9,821 nucleotides of DNA from Gammaproteobacteria bacterium (GCA_030430875.1 JAUIKI010000035.1:1-9821), one strand, 5' to 3'; shown: positions 1-6,195, counted from the stretch's first letter. Notes: generated by a model not told the origin, from the sequence alone. Program-made: numbers and translations.

Positions 1-255
1 TCCTACCTGTTTTTCGCAGCGATTTTTGAAGGATGCTGGTTCTATAACGGTTTCAGCCCGATATTTGCTTTACAGCGCCGTGGCTTGATGACAGGAACCG
101 GTGAGCAACTGCAATACATTTTACGTGATGAAGTGCAGCACTGCGCGTTTGGCTTGCGCGTCGTACGCCAACTACTTCAGGAAGAATCCCTGACGCTGGA
201 CAAGCAGGCCGTACAGGCCATGTTCGAGGAGGCGGAATTAGTATCGTGTATCTAG
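1..255 (+). CDS. nrdB: Class I ribonucleotide reductase, small (beta) subunit, fragment broken at its 3' end
   Basis: The beta subunit of class I ribonucleotide reductase houses the di-metal site that starts the radical used by the large subunit to reduce ribonucleotides to deoxyribonucleotides in the cytosol. The reading frame is open from base 1, so the 5' part lies outside the window. The 84 visible residues include E10 in FEGCWFYNGF and E44/H47 in LRDEVQH, which match the second-half metal ligands of the family (E204, E238 and H241 in E. coli numbering). Similarity continues through QAMFEEAE and then stops. Four unrelated residues and a TAG follow. The family normally has several tens of further residues, including the C-terminal tail that docks to the large subunit, so this copy should be non-functional as drawn. 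Base composition (about 51% G+C) is richer than the rest of the window. Family assignment is firm; whether the truncation is real or an assembly artefact is not known. Confidence 0.85.
   Translation, partial: SYLFFAAIFEGCWFYNGFSPIFALQRRGLMTGTGEQLQYILRDEVQHCAFGLRVVRQLLQEESLTLDKQAVQAMFEEAELVSCI
236..250. other. Junction between truncated nrdB and truncated beta-helix gene
   Basis: Recognisable NrdB sequence ends at about base 240, and recognisable beta-helix sequence begins within a few codons of base 246 in a different frame. No insertion-sequence ends, tRNA, long direct repeat or other recombination target is visible at the join. Base composition falls on crossing it. This is the position of a deletion or rearrangement scar, or of a chimeric assembly join. 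The exact breakpoint cannot be placed more tightly without an intact relative. Confidence 0.6.
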
Positions 256-941
256 ATCCTTTTAAGCCTGATGAATCTATTTTAGACTTGCAGAATGTGA
301 CGGTTAGCAATAACAAAATCATATTGCATTCACTTCACGAGAAAGGGAGACCGCAGGGTGGTGGTATTGCTACTCCGCGAATACTGGCTTCGACAACTAA
401 CAGTAGTATTGTGTTTAACAGAGTTCGAGCGCCGAAAAGTGAAATCCAAGCTCAAGCTGATTGGGTGGCAGGTGGATATACCGGGATCAGTGATCACACC
501 TATATGCTTAATAGCATTTTGGCATTAAATTATGTCGGAGAAGACGAGCAAACAGAAACTGAAGCAAATTGTGACGGAATCTTACTTTTCCCTTCGCTTG
601 GATACAATATCTTTGGTGCAGTCTGCAAGTCTGGAGCTGAAACGGATACTTATTTGTTTGACTCTTATGAGGCGACTGAAGAGGGACAGCTAGAAGCAGT
701 TAAAAAATTGTCATTGCTTCCTCTGGCAGACAATGGCGGTAAAAATACTCTGACAGCTAATCCTCGCACTCATGCGTTGGGTTTTTATTTTGAATCAGGT
801 CAATTGATTCCAAGCATAGCCATTGATAAAGGCAGTAAAGACTGTGTGGATGTTGATCAGCGTGGTTTTTCACGTCCAGCCTTTGGTTGGCAATGGAAAA
901 TTTGTGATGTTGGTGCGTACGAGTTAAATGCTAAGCCGTAA
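246..941 (+). CDS. C-terminal part of a parallel beta-helix, choice-of-anchor Q domain protein
   Basis: The 231-residue product begins with GTG at 246, but this is probably not a native start: there is no ribosome binding site, no signal peptide, and the protein opens in mid-domain. Residues 12-125 show the irregular repeats of a right-handed beta-helix: LQNVTVSNN, then GGGI, then a GGY segment, then MLNSILALN, then a C-D-G-x-L-x-x-x-x-x-GYN turn. Residues 159-170 (PLADNGGKNTLT) and 190-226 (AIDKGSKDCVDVDQRG, then RPAFGW and CDVGAYE) are the hallmark C-terminal block of choice-of-anchor Q proteins. These are typically large exported or surface proteins of unknown function with an N-terminal signal peptide. 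The N-terminal portion is missing here because of the junction with nrdB. An inverted repeat follows the stop. Domain recognition is good; the biological role is unknown. Confidence 0.7.
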   Translation: MYLDPFKPDESILDLQNVTVSNNKIILHSLHEKGRPQGGGIATPRILASTTNSSIVFNRVRAPKSEIQAQADWVAGGYTGISDHTYMLNSILALNYVGEDEQTETEANCDGILLFPSLGYNIFGAVCKSGAETDTYLFDSYEATEEGQLEAVKKLSLLPLADNGGKNTLTANPRTHALGFYFESGQLIPSIAIDKGSKDCVDVDQRGFSRPAFGWQWKICDVGAYELNAKP

Positions 942-968
942 GGTTACTAAAAGAGAGATGATGTTAGC

Positions 969-1009
969 TTGAGCTGTCCTGGGTATTTGGGTTATTTATG
1001 GCAGCTCAA
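969..1009. terminator. Inverted repeat between convergent genes, possible weak terminator
   Basis: The arms TTGAGCTG (969-976) and CAGCTCAA (1002-1009) are perfectly complementary and separated by 25 bases. The repeat lies between the stop codons of the beta-helix gene and the convergent marR-type gene, where a shared terminator would be expected. Only a broken AT-rich run, not a clean T tract, follows on the plus strand, and none is seen on the minus strand. The structure is clear; the function is a guess. Confidence 0.35.
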
Positions 1010-1019
1010 CTGTTAATTA

Positions 1020-1502
1020 TTATTGATTTTCATGGCTATTGCGATCAAGTTCACCAATTGCCAGAACAGGTGCGACATCTAAATCTGACGCATCCATCAT
1101 CGTAGCAACTCGCTGTAGCGAGCTTATTATCATACTTTGCTCCCAATCATTGAGTTTCTCAAATTGCTCAACAAAGTGTTCCTGCAGAGGTGTGGGTGCA
1201 TTTTTTAGCATTTTTCGTCCATTTGTCGTTAAGTATGTTAATACCTTGCGCTTATCATTTTTTGCTCGTTGGCGCTTCAGGAGTTGGCGCGCTTCAAGTC
1301 GATCGACAATATTTGTTATGGTTGCTTGGCTGAGCTCTTTAGCCAGTTCGCCGATCGTCATTTCATTGTGATTGCCCAAGTTTGTTAAGATGAGTAGTTG
1401 TGGCCCTGTTAATCCAGCTGTTTTGGTAAGGTGTCGTGAGTGTAGATCAGTTGCGCGAATCACTCGACGTATCGCGATTAACACATCATTAACGTTTTGC
1501 AT
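1020..1502 (-). CDS. ectR: MarR-family transcriptional regulator, probable EctR of the ectoine genes
   Basis: A 160-residue winged-helix regulator of the MarR family, which bind palindromic DNA as dimers. The start at 1502 is chosen because AGGA (complement of 1510-1513) sits 7 bases upstream; a longer reading from 1559 has no comparable site. Residues about 31-42 carry the LTGPQLLIL helix, and 48-72 (MTIGELAKELS, then ATITNIVDRLE) form the helix-turn-helix. Residues 74-95, with the charged DKRK at 83-86, form the wing. The C-terminal tail past residue 137 is polar. The gene is transcribed away from ectA across a 252-base spacer. Divergent MarR-type EctR repressors next to ectoine genes are known from methylotrophic gammaproteobacteria, so that role is inferred from position. 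The palindrome at 1710-1741 is a natural candidate operator. No ligand-binding claim can be made from the sequence. Confidence 0.8.
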   Translation of the reverse strand: MQNVNDVLIAIRRVIRATDLHSRHLTKTAGLTGPQLLILTNLGNHNEMTIGELAKELSQATITNIVDRLEARQLLKRQRAKNDKRKVLTYLTTNGRKMLKNAPTPLQEHFVEQFEKLNDWEQSMIISSLQRVATMMDASDLDVAPVLAIGELDRNSHENQ

Positions 1503-1602
1503 TGTTTTTTCCTGGTTTCTTTGGAAGAGATTATTAACGTAATTGTATCTATTTAGCAACCAGAATTCATTGATGATTGCAGTTTTGTTGTATCAGCCTG
1601 TT

Positions 1603-1631
1603 TTGATTTTGAGTGTAAATTAAGGTATAAT
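1603..1631 (+). promoter_or_regulatory. Candidate sigma-70 promoter for ectAB
   Basis: TTGATT (1603-1608) and a perfect TATAAT (1626-1631) are separated by 17 bases, which is the optimal arrangement. Transcription would begin at about 1636-1638, giving a leader of roughly 117 bases before ectA. The octamer GAGTTCAA begins at 1639, at the predicted start site, and recurs inside the palindrome at 1723-1730. A promoter closer to ectA and overlapping the palindrome cannot be excluded. Confidence 0.55.
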
Positions 1632-1649
1632 TTCGATAGAGTTCAAAAT

Positions 1650-1697
1650 AAAAATAGCAGTTTTTTTTTATTTGTATCAAAAAAATGCTATTTTTTT
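1650..1697. promoter_or_regulatory. Long hairpin with T tract in the ectAB leader (attenuator or bidirectional terminator candidate)
   Basis: AAAAATAGCA (1650-1659) pairs with TGCTATTTTT (1686-1695). After a one-base bulge at G1660, a T run (1661-1667) pairs with an A run (1679-1685), leaving an 11-base loop. The 3' arm ends in seven Ts (1691-1697). The minus strand also ends in a T-rich stretch, so the element could act in either direction. It lies between the candidate promoter at 1603-1631 and ectA, the position of a leader terminator. The stem is mostly A-T, so its strength is uncertain. Confidence 0.5.
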
Positions 1698-1709
1698 GTG
1701 ATTTTTAGT

Positions 1710-1741
1710 GTTTATTTAGTTTGAGTTCAACTTAAATAAAC
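1710..1741. promoter_or_regulatory. 32-bp imperfect palindrome upstream of ectA, candidate EctR operator
   Basis: The outer arms GTTTATTTA (1710-1718) and TAAATAAAC (1733-1741) are exact reverse complements. The core TTGA-GT-TCAA (1721-1730) is also symmetric about the same axis between 1725 and 1726. Two positions per arm and the central pair break the symmetry. The two-base GT centre and A/T-rich arms resemble the architecture described for EctR1 sites in methylotrophs. The 3' edge lies 13 bases before the ectA ATG. Confidence 0.6.
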
Positions 1742-1754
1742 TGATTGGTTATTT

Positions 1755-2300
1755 ATGAAAGATACGTTGTCCGGTGAGCATAGCCAGCCAAAATATATAA
1801 TGCGACAGCCAAATTCGCATGATGGGTTTGTGCTAAATCAATTGATAAAAAATTGCCCGCCATTAGATGGTAATTCAGTGTATTGCAATTTATTGCAGTG
1901 CAGTCATTTTGCAGAAACCTGTGTGCTGACAGAGCTTGATAATAATGTTGTCGCGTCATCAACTGGTTACTTGAAGCCAGCAGATATAAATACCTTGTTT
2001 GTTTGGCAGATTGCAGTTCATGCCGATCATCGAGGACAAGGTTTGGCGGAGAAAATGCTAATTCACCAACTGGCTGCAAAGGTATGTCGCAATGTGCGGT
2101 TTTTAGAAACCACTATTAGCGATGATAACGAAGCATCGTGGAGATTGTTTATGTCTTTTGCAAAAAAACTGCAAGCAGACACTGAGAAAATGCCTTGCTT
2201 TGATCAATCTCTCCATTTTAATAATGAACATGAAAGTGAAATTTTGTTACGAATTGGTCCTTTTGAACACGGCTCAAGTTTCTTAGCAGAAAATACCTAG
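1755..2300 (+). CDS. ectA: L-2,4-diaminobutyrate N-gamma-acetyltransferase
   Basis: EctA transfers an acetyl group from acetyl-CoA to the gamma-amino group of L-2,4-diaminobutyrate, the second dedicated step of ectoine synthesis in the cytosol. The 181-residue protein is a single GNAT domain of normal family length. Family-specific blocks are CPPLDGNSVYCNLLQCSHF (34-52), the acetyl-CoA loop R93-x-x-G96-x-A98 within DHRGQGLA, TTISDDNEASWRLF (119-132), and the C-terminal HESEILLRIGP (159-169). The ATG at 1755 is retained to keep the N-terminus a usual length, but no Shine-Dalgarno sequence precedes it, unlike ectB. The internal ATG at 1800 lacks one too. A short or leaderless transcript, or special control of translation, is therefore possible. 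ectB follows after 17 bases, so the two are surely one operon. Confidence 0.93.
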   Translation: MKDTLSGEHSQPKYIMRQPNSHDGFVLNQLIKNCPPLDGNSVYCNLLQCSHFAETCVLTELDNNVVASSTGYLKPADINTLFVWQIAVHADHRGQGLAEKMLIHQLAAKVCRNVRFLETTISDDNEASWRLFMSFAKKLQADTEKMPCFDQSLHFNNEHESEILLRIGPFEHGSSFLAENT

Positions 2301-2317
2301 ACATAGAGGAGTTAAAT

Positions 2318-3589
2318 ATGAATATTTTTAATGAGTTAGAATCGCAAGTTCAATGTTATGCACGTTCGTTCCCAGTTGTTTTTGAGCGAGCGACAGGCTC
2401 TACAATCGTGGATGCTGAAGGAAACGAGTATTTAGATTTCTTAGCTGGCGCAGGCTCGCTTAATTACGGTCATAATAATCCGGTAATGAAAGCCGCGTTG
2501 ATTGATTATATTAAAGAAGATGGTATTACCCACAGTCTTGATTTACACACAAAGCAGAAAGAGAAATTCCTCACAGCATTCAATGACTACATTTTAAAAC
2601 CCAGAAAGCTGAATTATCGAGTGCAATTTACAGGTCCAACTGGCACTAATGCTGTTGAAGCTGCATTGAAAATTGCGCGCAAAGTCACAGGAAGGCAAAA
2701 TGTCATCGCTTTTACCAATGGATTTCACGGAGTATCCCTTGGTGCATTAGCGCTTACTGGAAATCAGCACCATCGTGGAGCAGCTGGTGTGCCACTTGAA
2801 AATGTAATTCGCATGCCTTTTGCAGGCTATTATGGAAAAGAGACGAATACAATTCAACAAATTGAAAAGCTATTTGCAGATCAGTCGAGTGGTATTGAAT
2901 TACCAGCAGCAATTATCTTGGAAACTGTTCAAGGGGAAGGTGGGCTAAATGTTGCATCTGTTGAGTGGCTGAAAGCAGTTGAAGCATTATGCCGTAAATA
3001 TAAAGTTTTGCTTATTGTGGATGACATCCAAGCTGGTTGTGGTCGAACAGGAACATTCTTTAGCTTTGAACCAGCTGGAATTAAACCAGATATTGTAACG
3101 CTATCAAAATCACTAAGTGGTTATGGTTTGCCGCTTGCTGTGACGCTGATTAAACCTGATTATGATCAGTGGGAGCCTGGCGAACATAATGGCACTTTCC
3201 GAGGAAATAACCACGCATTTTTGACGGCAGAAGTTGCGATTCGACATTACTGGAAAGATGATAGTTTTGCTGAGGAAATCCAGCGTAAAAGCTCGTTGAT
3301 TTCTCAGCAGTTAAAGCGAATTTTGTTGGAAAAAGGTGCACCATTCATGAAAGTTTGTGGGCGTGGTTTGATGCAAGGTATTGATTGTCGTAAGGGTGAT
3401 TTGGCTAGTTTGATTACCGAGTCAGCGTTCAAGAGAGGGTTAATGATTGAAACAGGGGGGTCTGAAGGGCAAGTAGTTAAATGTTTGTGTCCTTTGACTA
3501 TCACCGATGAAGAGATCAAAAAAGCGTTGAAAATCCTGGCAGAAAGCATTGAGGTCAGTTTGCAAATTCATCTTAAAAAAGTATCTTAA
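2318..3589 (+). CDS. ectB: L-2,4-diaminobutyrate--2-oxoglutarate transaminase
   Basis: EctB makes L-2,4-diaminobutyrate from L-aspartate beta-semialdehyde using glutamate as amino donor and pyridoxal phosphate (PLP) as cofactor; this is the entry step to ectoine. The 423-residue protein is full length for this class III aminotransferase. Visible landmarks are the phosphate-binding turn GPTGTNA (106-112), FHGVSLGALALTG near 136-148, VDDIQAGCGRTG (234-245) with D235 expected to contact the PLP ring nitrogen, and TLSKSLSGYGLPLA (261-274) with K264 as the Schiff-base lysine. GEHNGTFRGNNHAF (288-301) is a strong family signature. An AGGAG site (2307-2311) lies 6 bases before the ATG. The operon ends here: a strong terminator begins about 50 bases beyond the stop, and no ectC follows. 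Confidence 0.95.
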   Translation: MNIFNELESQVQCYARSFPVVFERATGSTIVDAEGNEYLDFLAGAGSLNYGHNNPVMKAALIDYIKEDGITHSLDLHTKQKEKFLTAFNDYILKPRKLNYRVQFTGPTGTNAVEAALKIARKVTGRQNVIAFTNGFHGVSLGALALTGNQHHRGAAGVPLENVIRMPFAGYYGKETNTIQQIEKLFADQSSGIELPAAIILETVQGEGGLNVASVEWLKAVEALCRKYKVLLIVDDIQAGCGRTGTFFSFEPAGIKPDIVTLSKSLSGYGLPLAVTLIKPDYDQWEPGEHNGTFRGNNHAFLTAEVAIRHYWKDDSFAEEIQRKSSLISQQLKRILLEKGAPFMKVCGRGLMQGIDCRKGDLASLITESAFKRGLMIETGGSEGQVVKCLCPLTITDEEIKKALKILAESIEVSLQIHLKKVS

Positions 3590-3640
3590 AAAGAGTTAGC
3601 ACGCTGTATGCAACAATTACGAATGACTATCTGAAATGCC

Positions 3641-3667
3641 AAAAGCCCTCTTGCGAGGGCTTTTTTG
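3641..3667 (+). terminator. Strong intrinsic terminator after ectB
   Basis: AAAAGCCCTC (3641-3650) pairs perfectly with GAGGGCTTTT (3655-3664) across the four-base loop TTGC, followed by further Ts to 3666. The GC-rich core and T tract make this a textbook rho-independent terminator. It closes the ectAB transcript and separates it from the next gene. Confidence 0.93.
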
Positions 3668-3853
3668 TGGGTTGCGCTTGATTATTTGAGGATGTTTTTC
3701 GTAAAGGTATTAAAGGTATTTTGCAATTGATGGGGTTATCCAGAAAACATGAAATCATGAGGATTAATTTTCATGGTTGTGCTGTATCATTTATCGCTGT
3801 AGTTTTATTTTAATGATCTCATCATATAAACTAATTTATGCTGTGTGGAAAAA
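3668..3853. other. Intergenic spacer with a 9-bp tandem duplication and an inverted repeat
   Basis: No coding sequence is seen. TAAAGGTAT is repeated exactly twice in tandem (3702-3719). CATGAAA (3748-3754) and TTTCATG (3769-3775) form an inverted repeat with a 14-base gap. Either could belong to the control region of the gene starting at 3854. No convincing -35/-10 pair stands out. The spacer is too short to hide an ectC gene of normal length (about 130 codons), and no remnant of one is apparent. Confidence 0.4.
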
Positions 3854-4966
3854 ATGGCAAAGCAAGTTGATGTTGTGGTTTTGGGTGCGACAGGTAATTT
3901 TGGTCATATCATTGTTGAAAATCTAGTTAAATCTGGTGTGTCAGTGCTTGCAGTTGGACGCAGTGAAAAAAAACTTGCTTCTCTACAGGTTGAGTTTGCA
4001 AAATTGTATTCTAATGCTGATTTGCAAATATTTTCGTGTGATGTTTATCAGGAATTCTCAATATTATTTCAGCTATTTTCGCCGAAAGTATTAATTAATA
4101 CCATAGGTCCTTTTCAGGATTGTGATTACCAAATTCCAGTGCGCTGCATAGAAAATAAAGTGCATTATATTGATATTGCAGATGCTAGAAATTATGTATG
4201 TGGTATCAATGAATTAAATTGTGCTGCACAACATAGTAAAATAGCAGTAGTTGTCGGCGCAAGTTCTGTTCCAGTACTGTCTTCTGCAGTTTTAGTGCAT
4301 TTCTCTTCCATGTTTGCAAGGTTCGACGCAGTGCAATACGGTATTTCTCCAGGGCTTAAAACAGAGCGCGGATTAGCGACAACACAATCAATTTTAAGTT
4401 ATATTGGTAAGCCATTTAAAGTATGGAAGAATAAGCAATGGATGACGGTTTATGGTTGGCAAAATTGTCATCGAGTTGATTATCCTGGGGTGGGAAAACG
4501 CTGGATGGGTAATTGTGATATTCCTGATTTAACGTTATTCCCAGAATATTTCCAGATTAATAATTTGTCGTTTTCAGCAGGGATTGATAATGTGTTTTTA
4601 CACGTTGGCTTGTGGTTGTTTTCTTGGTTGGTCAGGTGTGGATTAATCAGAAATTTTGATCGATGGGCTAAACCTATGCTGAAAATAAGTAAATGGTTTG
4701 ATCGTTTTGGTAGTGATGTGGGAGTCATGCATGTCAAAATGCAAGGGGAGAATTTTCAGGGAAATACACTTAAAAAAAGTTGGTATATCATCGCTCGAAA
4801 AGGTCACGGATTACAAATTCCGTGTGTACCAGCCATTGTTTTAGCGAAAAAAATTTTGGCGAAGCAATTAAAGTTCACGGGTGCAGCTGCAGCAGTTGGA
4901 TTAATTTCTCTTGAAGAGTACCTTGAAGCATTACATGAATTTGAAATTTCCACCATGATTGATTGA
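3854..4966 (+). CDS. Saccharopine dehydrogenase-like NAD(P)-binding oxidoreductase
   Basis: A 370-residue member of the saccharopine dehydrogenase-like superfamily. Many members are not lysine enzymes, and the substrate of this one is unknown. An N-terminal Rossmann fold is clear: VVVLGATGNFG at residues 7-17 (G11, G14, G17), VGRS at 34-37 whose R36 favours NADP, and INTIGPF at 81-87. The segment HYIDIADARNY (104-114) is typical of the superfamily. The middle holds GWQNCHRVDYPGVGKRW (201-217) and CDIPDLTLFPEYF (221-233). A hydrophobic stretch (about 247-264) may be a membrane-associated helix. The end is FGSDVGVMHV (285-294), IPCVPAIVLAKK (322-333) and LISLEEYL (350-357). The ATG at 3854 is preferred because GGA lies just upstream; an in-frame GTG at 3845 would add three residues. 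The gene stands alone after the ectB terminator and converges on leucine dehydrogenase. A role in ectoine or lysine metabolism is not supported by sequence. Confidence 0.75.
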   Translation: MAKQVDVVVLGATGNFGHIIVENLVKSGVSVLAVGRSEKKLASLQVEFAKLYSNADLQIFSCDVYQEFSILFQLFSPKVLINTIGPFQDCDYQIPVRCIENKVHYIDIADARNYVCGINELNCAAQHSKIAVVVGASSVPVLSSAVLVHFSSMFARFDAVQYGISPGLKTERGLATTQSILSYIGKPFKVWKNKQWMTVYGWQNCHRVDYPGVGKRWMGNCDIPDLTLFPEYFQINNLSFSAGIDNVFLHVGLWLFSWLVRCGLIRNFDRWAKPMLKISKWFDRFGSDVGVMHVKMQGENFQGNTLKKSWYIIARKGHGLQIPCVPAIVLAKKILAKQLKFTGAAAAVGLISLEEYLEALHEFEISTMID

Positions 4967-4981
4967 TTAATTCCTTATTTG

Positions 4982-6001
4982 TTACCTCGGATAAACAATT
5001 TTCTTAGCAAGTGAGATGGCAACGTTTTGCGTAGGTTGATTTGTTTCTTGCGATTGATTGAATACATTTGCCAGAGTGTCGCTAATTTTTAATATTCGTT
5101 GTTGAATGCTTTCCGCGAGTAGGCCTTCTCGTTGTAGAGCTAAATAAATCAAGCCTCCTGCGTTGATGATAAAATCTGGCGCATATAAAATATTTTGTTC
5201 AAGTAATGCTTGGGCAATAGATTCATCTGATAATTGGTTATTAGCAGCACCTGCGATTATTGAGCAGTTTAACTCATTAACAGTTTGTTGGTTAATGATC
5301 CCACCTAAGGCACATGGTGCAAATACGTCACATTGAACCTTGTGTATGTTTTGAGTTGATGTGATTGTGGCATTGAATTTGGTGGCGCAGCGGTTAGTTT
5401 TTTCTGAATTAACATCGGCAACAGTGAGTTTTGCACCAGCGTTGAAGAGTAGGCTGGCAAGTTGGTAGCCTACATGGCCTAATCCTTGAATAGCAATATG
5501 ACAGTTGTTTAAGTCGCTATGGTTTAGTTGATGTTGAATGCAAGCTCTAATACCAGCAAAAACACCAGTAGCTGTATGAGGGGAGGGGTCATGGCCTGTT
5601 GTGCTGGATACAAAAGAAGTATGTTCTGCAATGGAGTCCATATCTTCAGGAAATGTTCCGCTATCCATTGCGGTGATATATTTTCCGTTGAGTGAGTTTA
5701 TAAAACGACCAAATTCAGCAAAAAGAATAGATCTATCAAATTTGCTGGTCGGATAAAGAATGACTGATTTGCCTCCGCCTTGTTTGAGTCCAGCAAGTGC
5801 TGCTTTATAAGTCATTGCTTTTGAGAGCTTAATTGCATCAATTACCCCATCATCAGGATTTTGATAAGAAATAAAGCGGCACCCGCCCAGTGCTGCTCCT
5901 AGATGGGTGTTGTGAATTGCAATAATTGCCTGCAGACCGCTTTTAGGATCAATTTTGATATGTAGTTCTTCTAGGGTGTTCGAATGTATTTGTTGGAACA
6001 T
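4982..6001 (-). CDS. ldh: Leucine dehydrogenase (branched-chain Glu/Leu/Phe/Val dehydrogenase family)
   Basis: It catalyses NAD-dependent oxidative deamination of L-leucine, and usually valine and isoleucine, to the 2-oxo acid and ammonia; the reaction is reversible. The start at 6001 is chosen because AGAGGA (complement of 6008-6013) lies 6 bases upstream; an in-frame ATG at 6025 lacks such a site. The 339-residue protein is close to family length. The catalytic half shows LGGCRF (38-43), MTYKAALAGL (63-72) with K66, GGGKSV (75-80) with K78 as probable catalytic lysine, and AMDSGTFPED (111-120) with D113. The NAD half shows IQGLGHVG (171-178), VADVN with D196 favouring NAD over NADP, APCALGGIIN (228-237), and INAGGLI (279-285). 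Phenylalanine or valine preference cannot be ruled out from sequence. The stop lies 15 bases from the convergent neighbour, with no hairpin between them. Confidence 0.88.
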   Translation of the reverse strand: MFQQIHSNTLEELHIKIDPKSGLQAIIAIHNTHLGAALGGCRFISYQNPDDGVIDAIKLSKAMTYKAALAGLKQGGGKSVILYPTSKFDRSILFAEFGRFINSLNGKYITAMDSGTFPEDMDSIAEHTSFVSSTTGHDPSPHTATGVFAGIRACIQHQLNHSDLNNCHIAIQGLGHVGYQLASLLFNAGAKLTVADVNSEKTNRCATKFNATITSTQNIHKVQCDVFAPCALGGIINQQTVNELNCSIIAGAANNQLSDESIAQALLEQNILYAPDFIINAGGLIYLALQREGLLAESIQQRILKISDTLANVFNQSQETNQPTQNVAISLAKKIVYPR

Positions 6002-6140
6002 GATTAATCCTCTTTGAGTGGTCATCTATAAACATGAAGTTAGCTATTTTGACCTAAATTTCAGTTCTGGAAAATGACTTATTTATTAATAGCTTATCAA
6101 TGACTAAGAATTTTTAAATGAATGACCAGTTTTTATGTAA

Positions 6141-6163
6141 TTAAGGTTGACAATAAACCTTAA
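6141..6163. promoter_or_regulatory. Inverted repeat overlapping the tRNA-tuf promoter
   Basis: TTAAGGTT (6141-6148) and AACCTTAA (6156-6163) are perfect reverse complements seven bases apart, and the -35 hexamer starts inside the left arm. A third copy of the half-site, ACCTTAA, occurs at 6181-6187. The arrangement fits an operator, but no regulator can be named. Confidence 0.4.
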
Positions 6164-6175
6164 CGCTAGGAGAAT
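6147..6175 (+). promoter_or_regulatory. Sigma-70 promoter for the tRNA-tuf transcript
   Basis: A perfect TTGACA (6147-6152) is followed after exactly 17 bases by GAGAAT (6170-6175), which keeps the most important -10 positions (A2 and the final T). Transcription would begin near 6182, about 14 bases before tRNA-Tyr. The following bases are not GC-rich, unlike the discriminator of stringently controlled E. coli stable RNA promoters. Confidence 0.65.
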
Positions 6176-6195
6176 ACTTCACCTTAATTTTTTCA

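Noticed and set aside
53..322. Minus-strand ORF of 89 codons across the nrdB/beta-helix junction
   Set aside because: It is antisense to clear NrdB sequence and has no recognisable domain or ribosome binding site.
1039..1371. Plus-strand ORF of 110 codons
   Set aside because: It lies wholly antisense to the marR-type gene, whose domain structure is clear; its serine- and arginine-rich content is typical of a shadow frame.
1560..1700. Promoter for ectR on the minus strand
   Set aside because: Several weak -35/-10 combinations exist in this AT-rich spacer, none clearly better than chance, so none is annotated.
1753..2079. Minus-strand ORF of 108 codons
   Set aside because: It is antisense to ectA, and the EctA motifs show which strand is coding.
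3590..3853. Possible hidden or decayed ectC after ectB
   Set aside because: The gap is too short for ectC, includes a terminator, has stops in frame, and shows no EctC-like residues.
6070..6127. Three spaced ATGAC words upstream of leucine dehydrogenase
   Set aside because: Spacing is irregular (26 and 22 bases), and such short words are expected by chance in AT-rich DNA.
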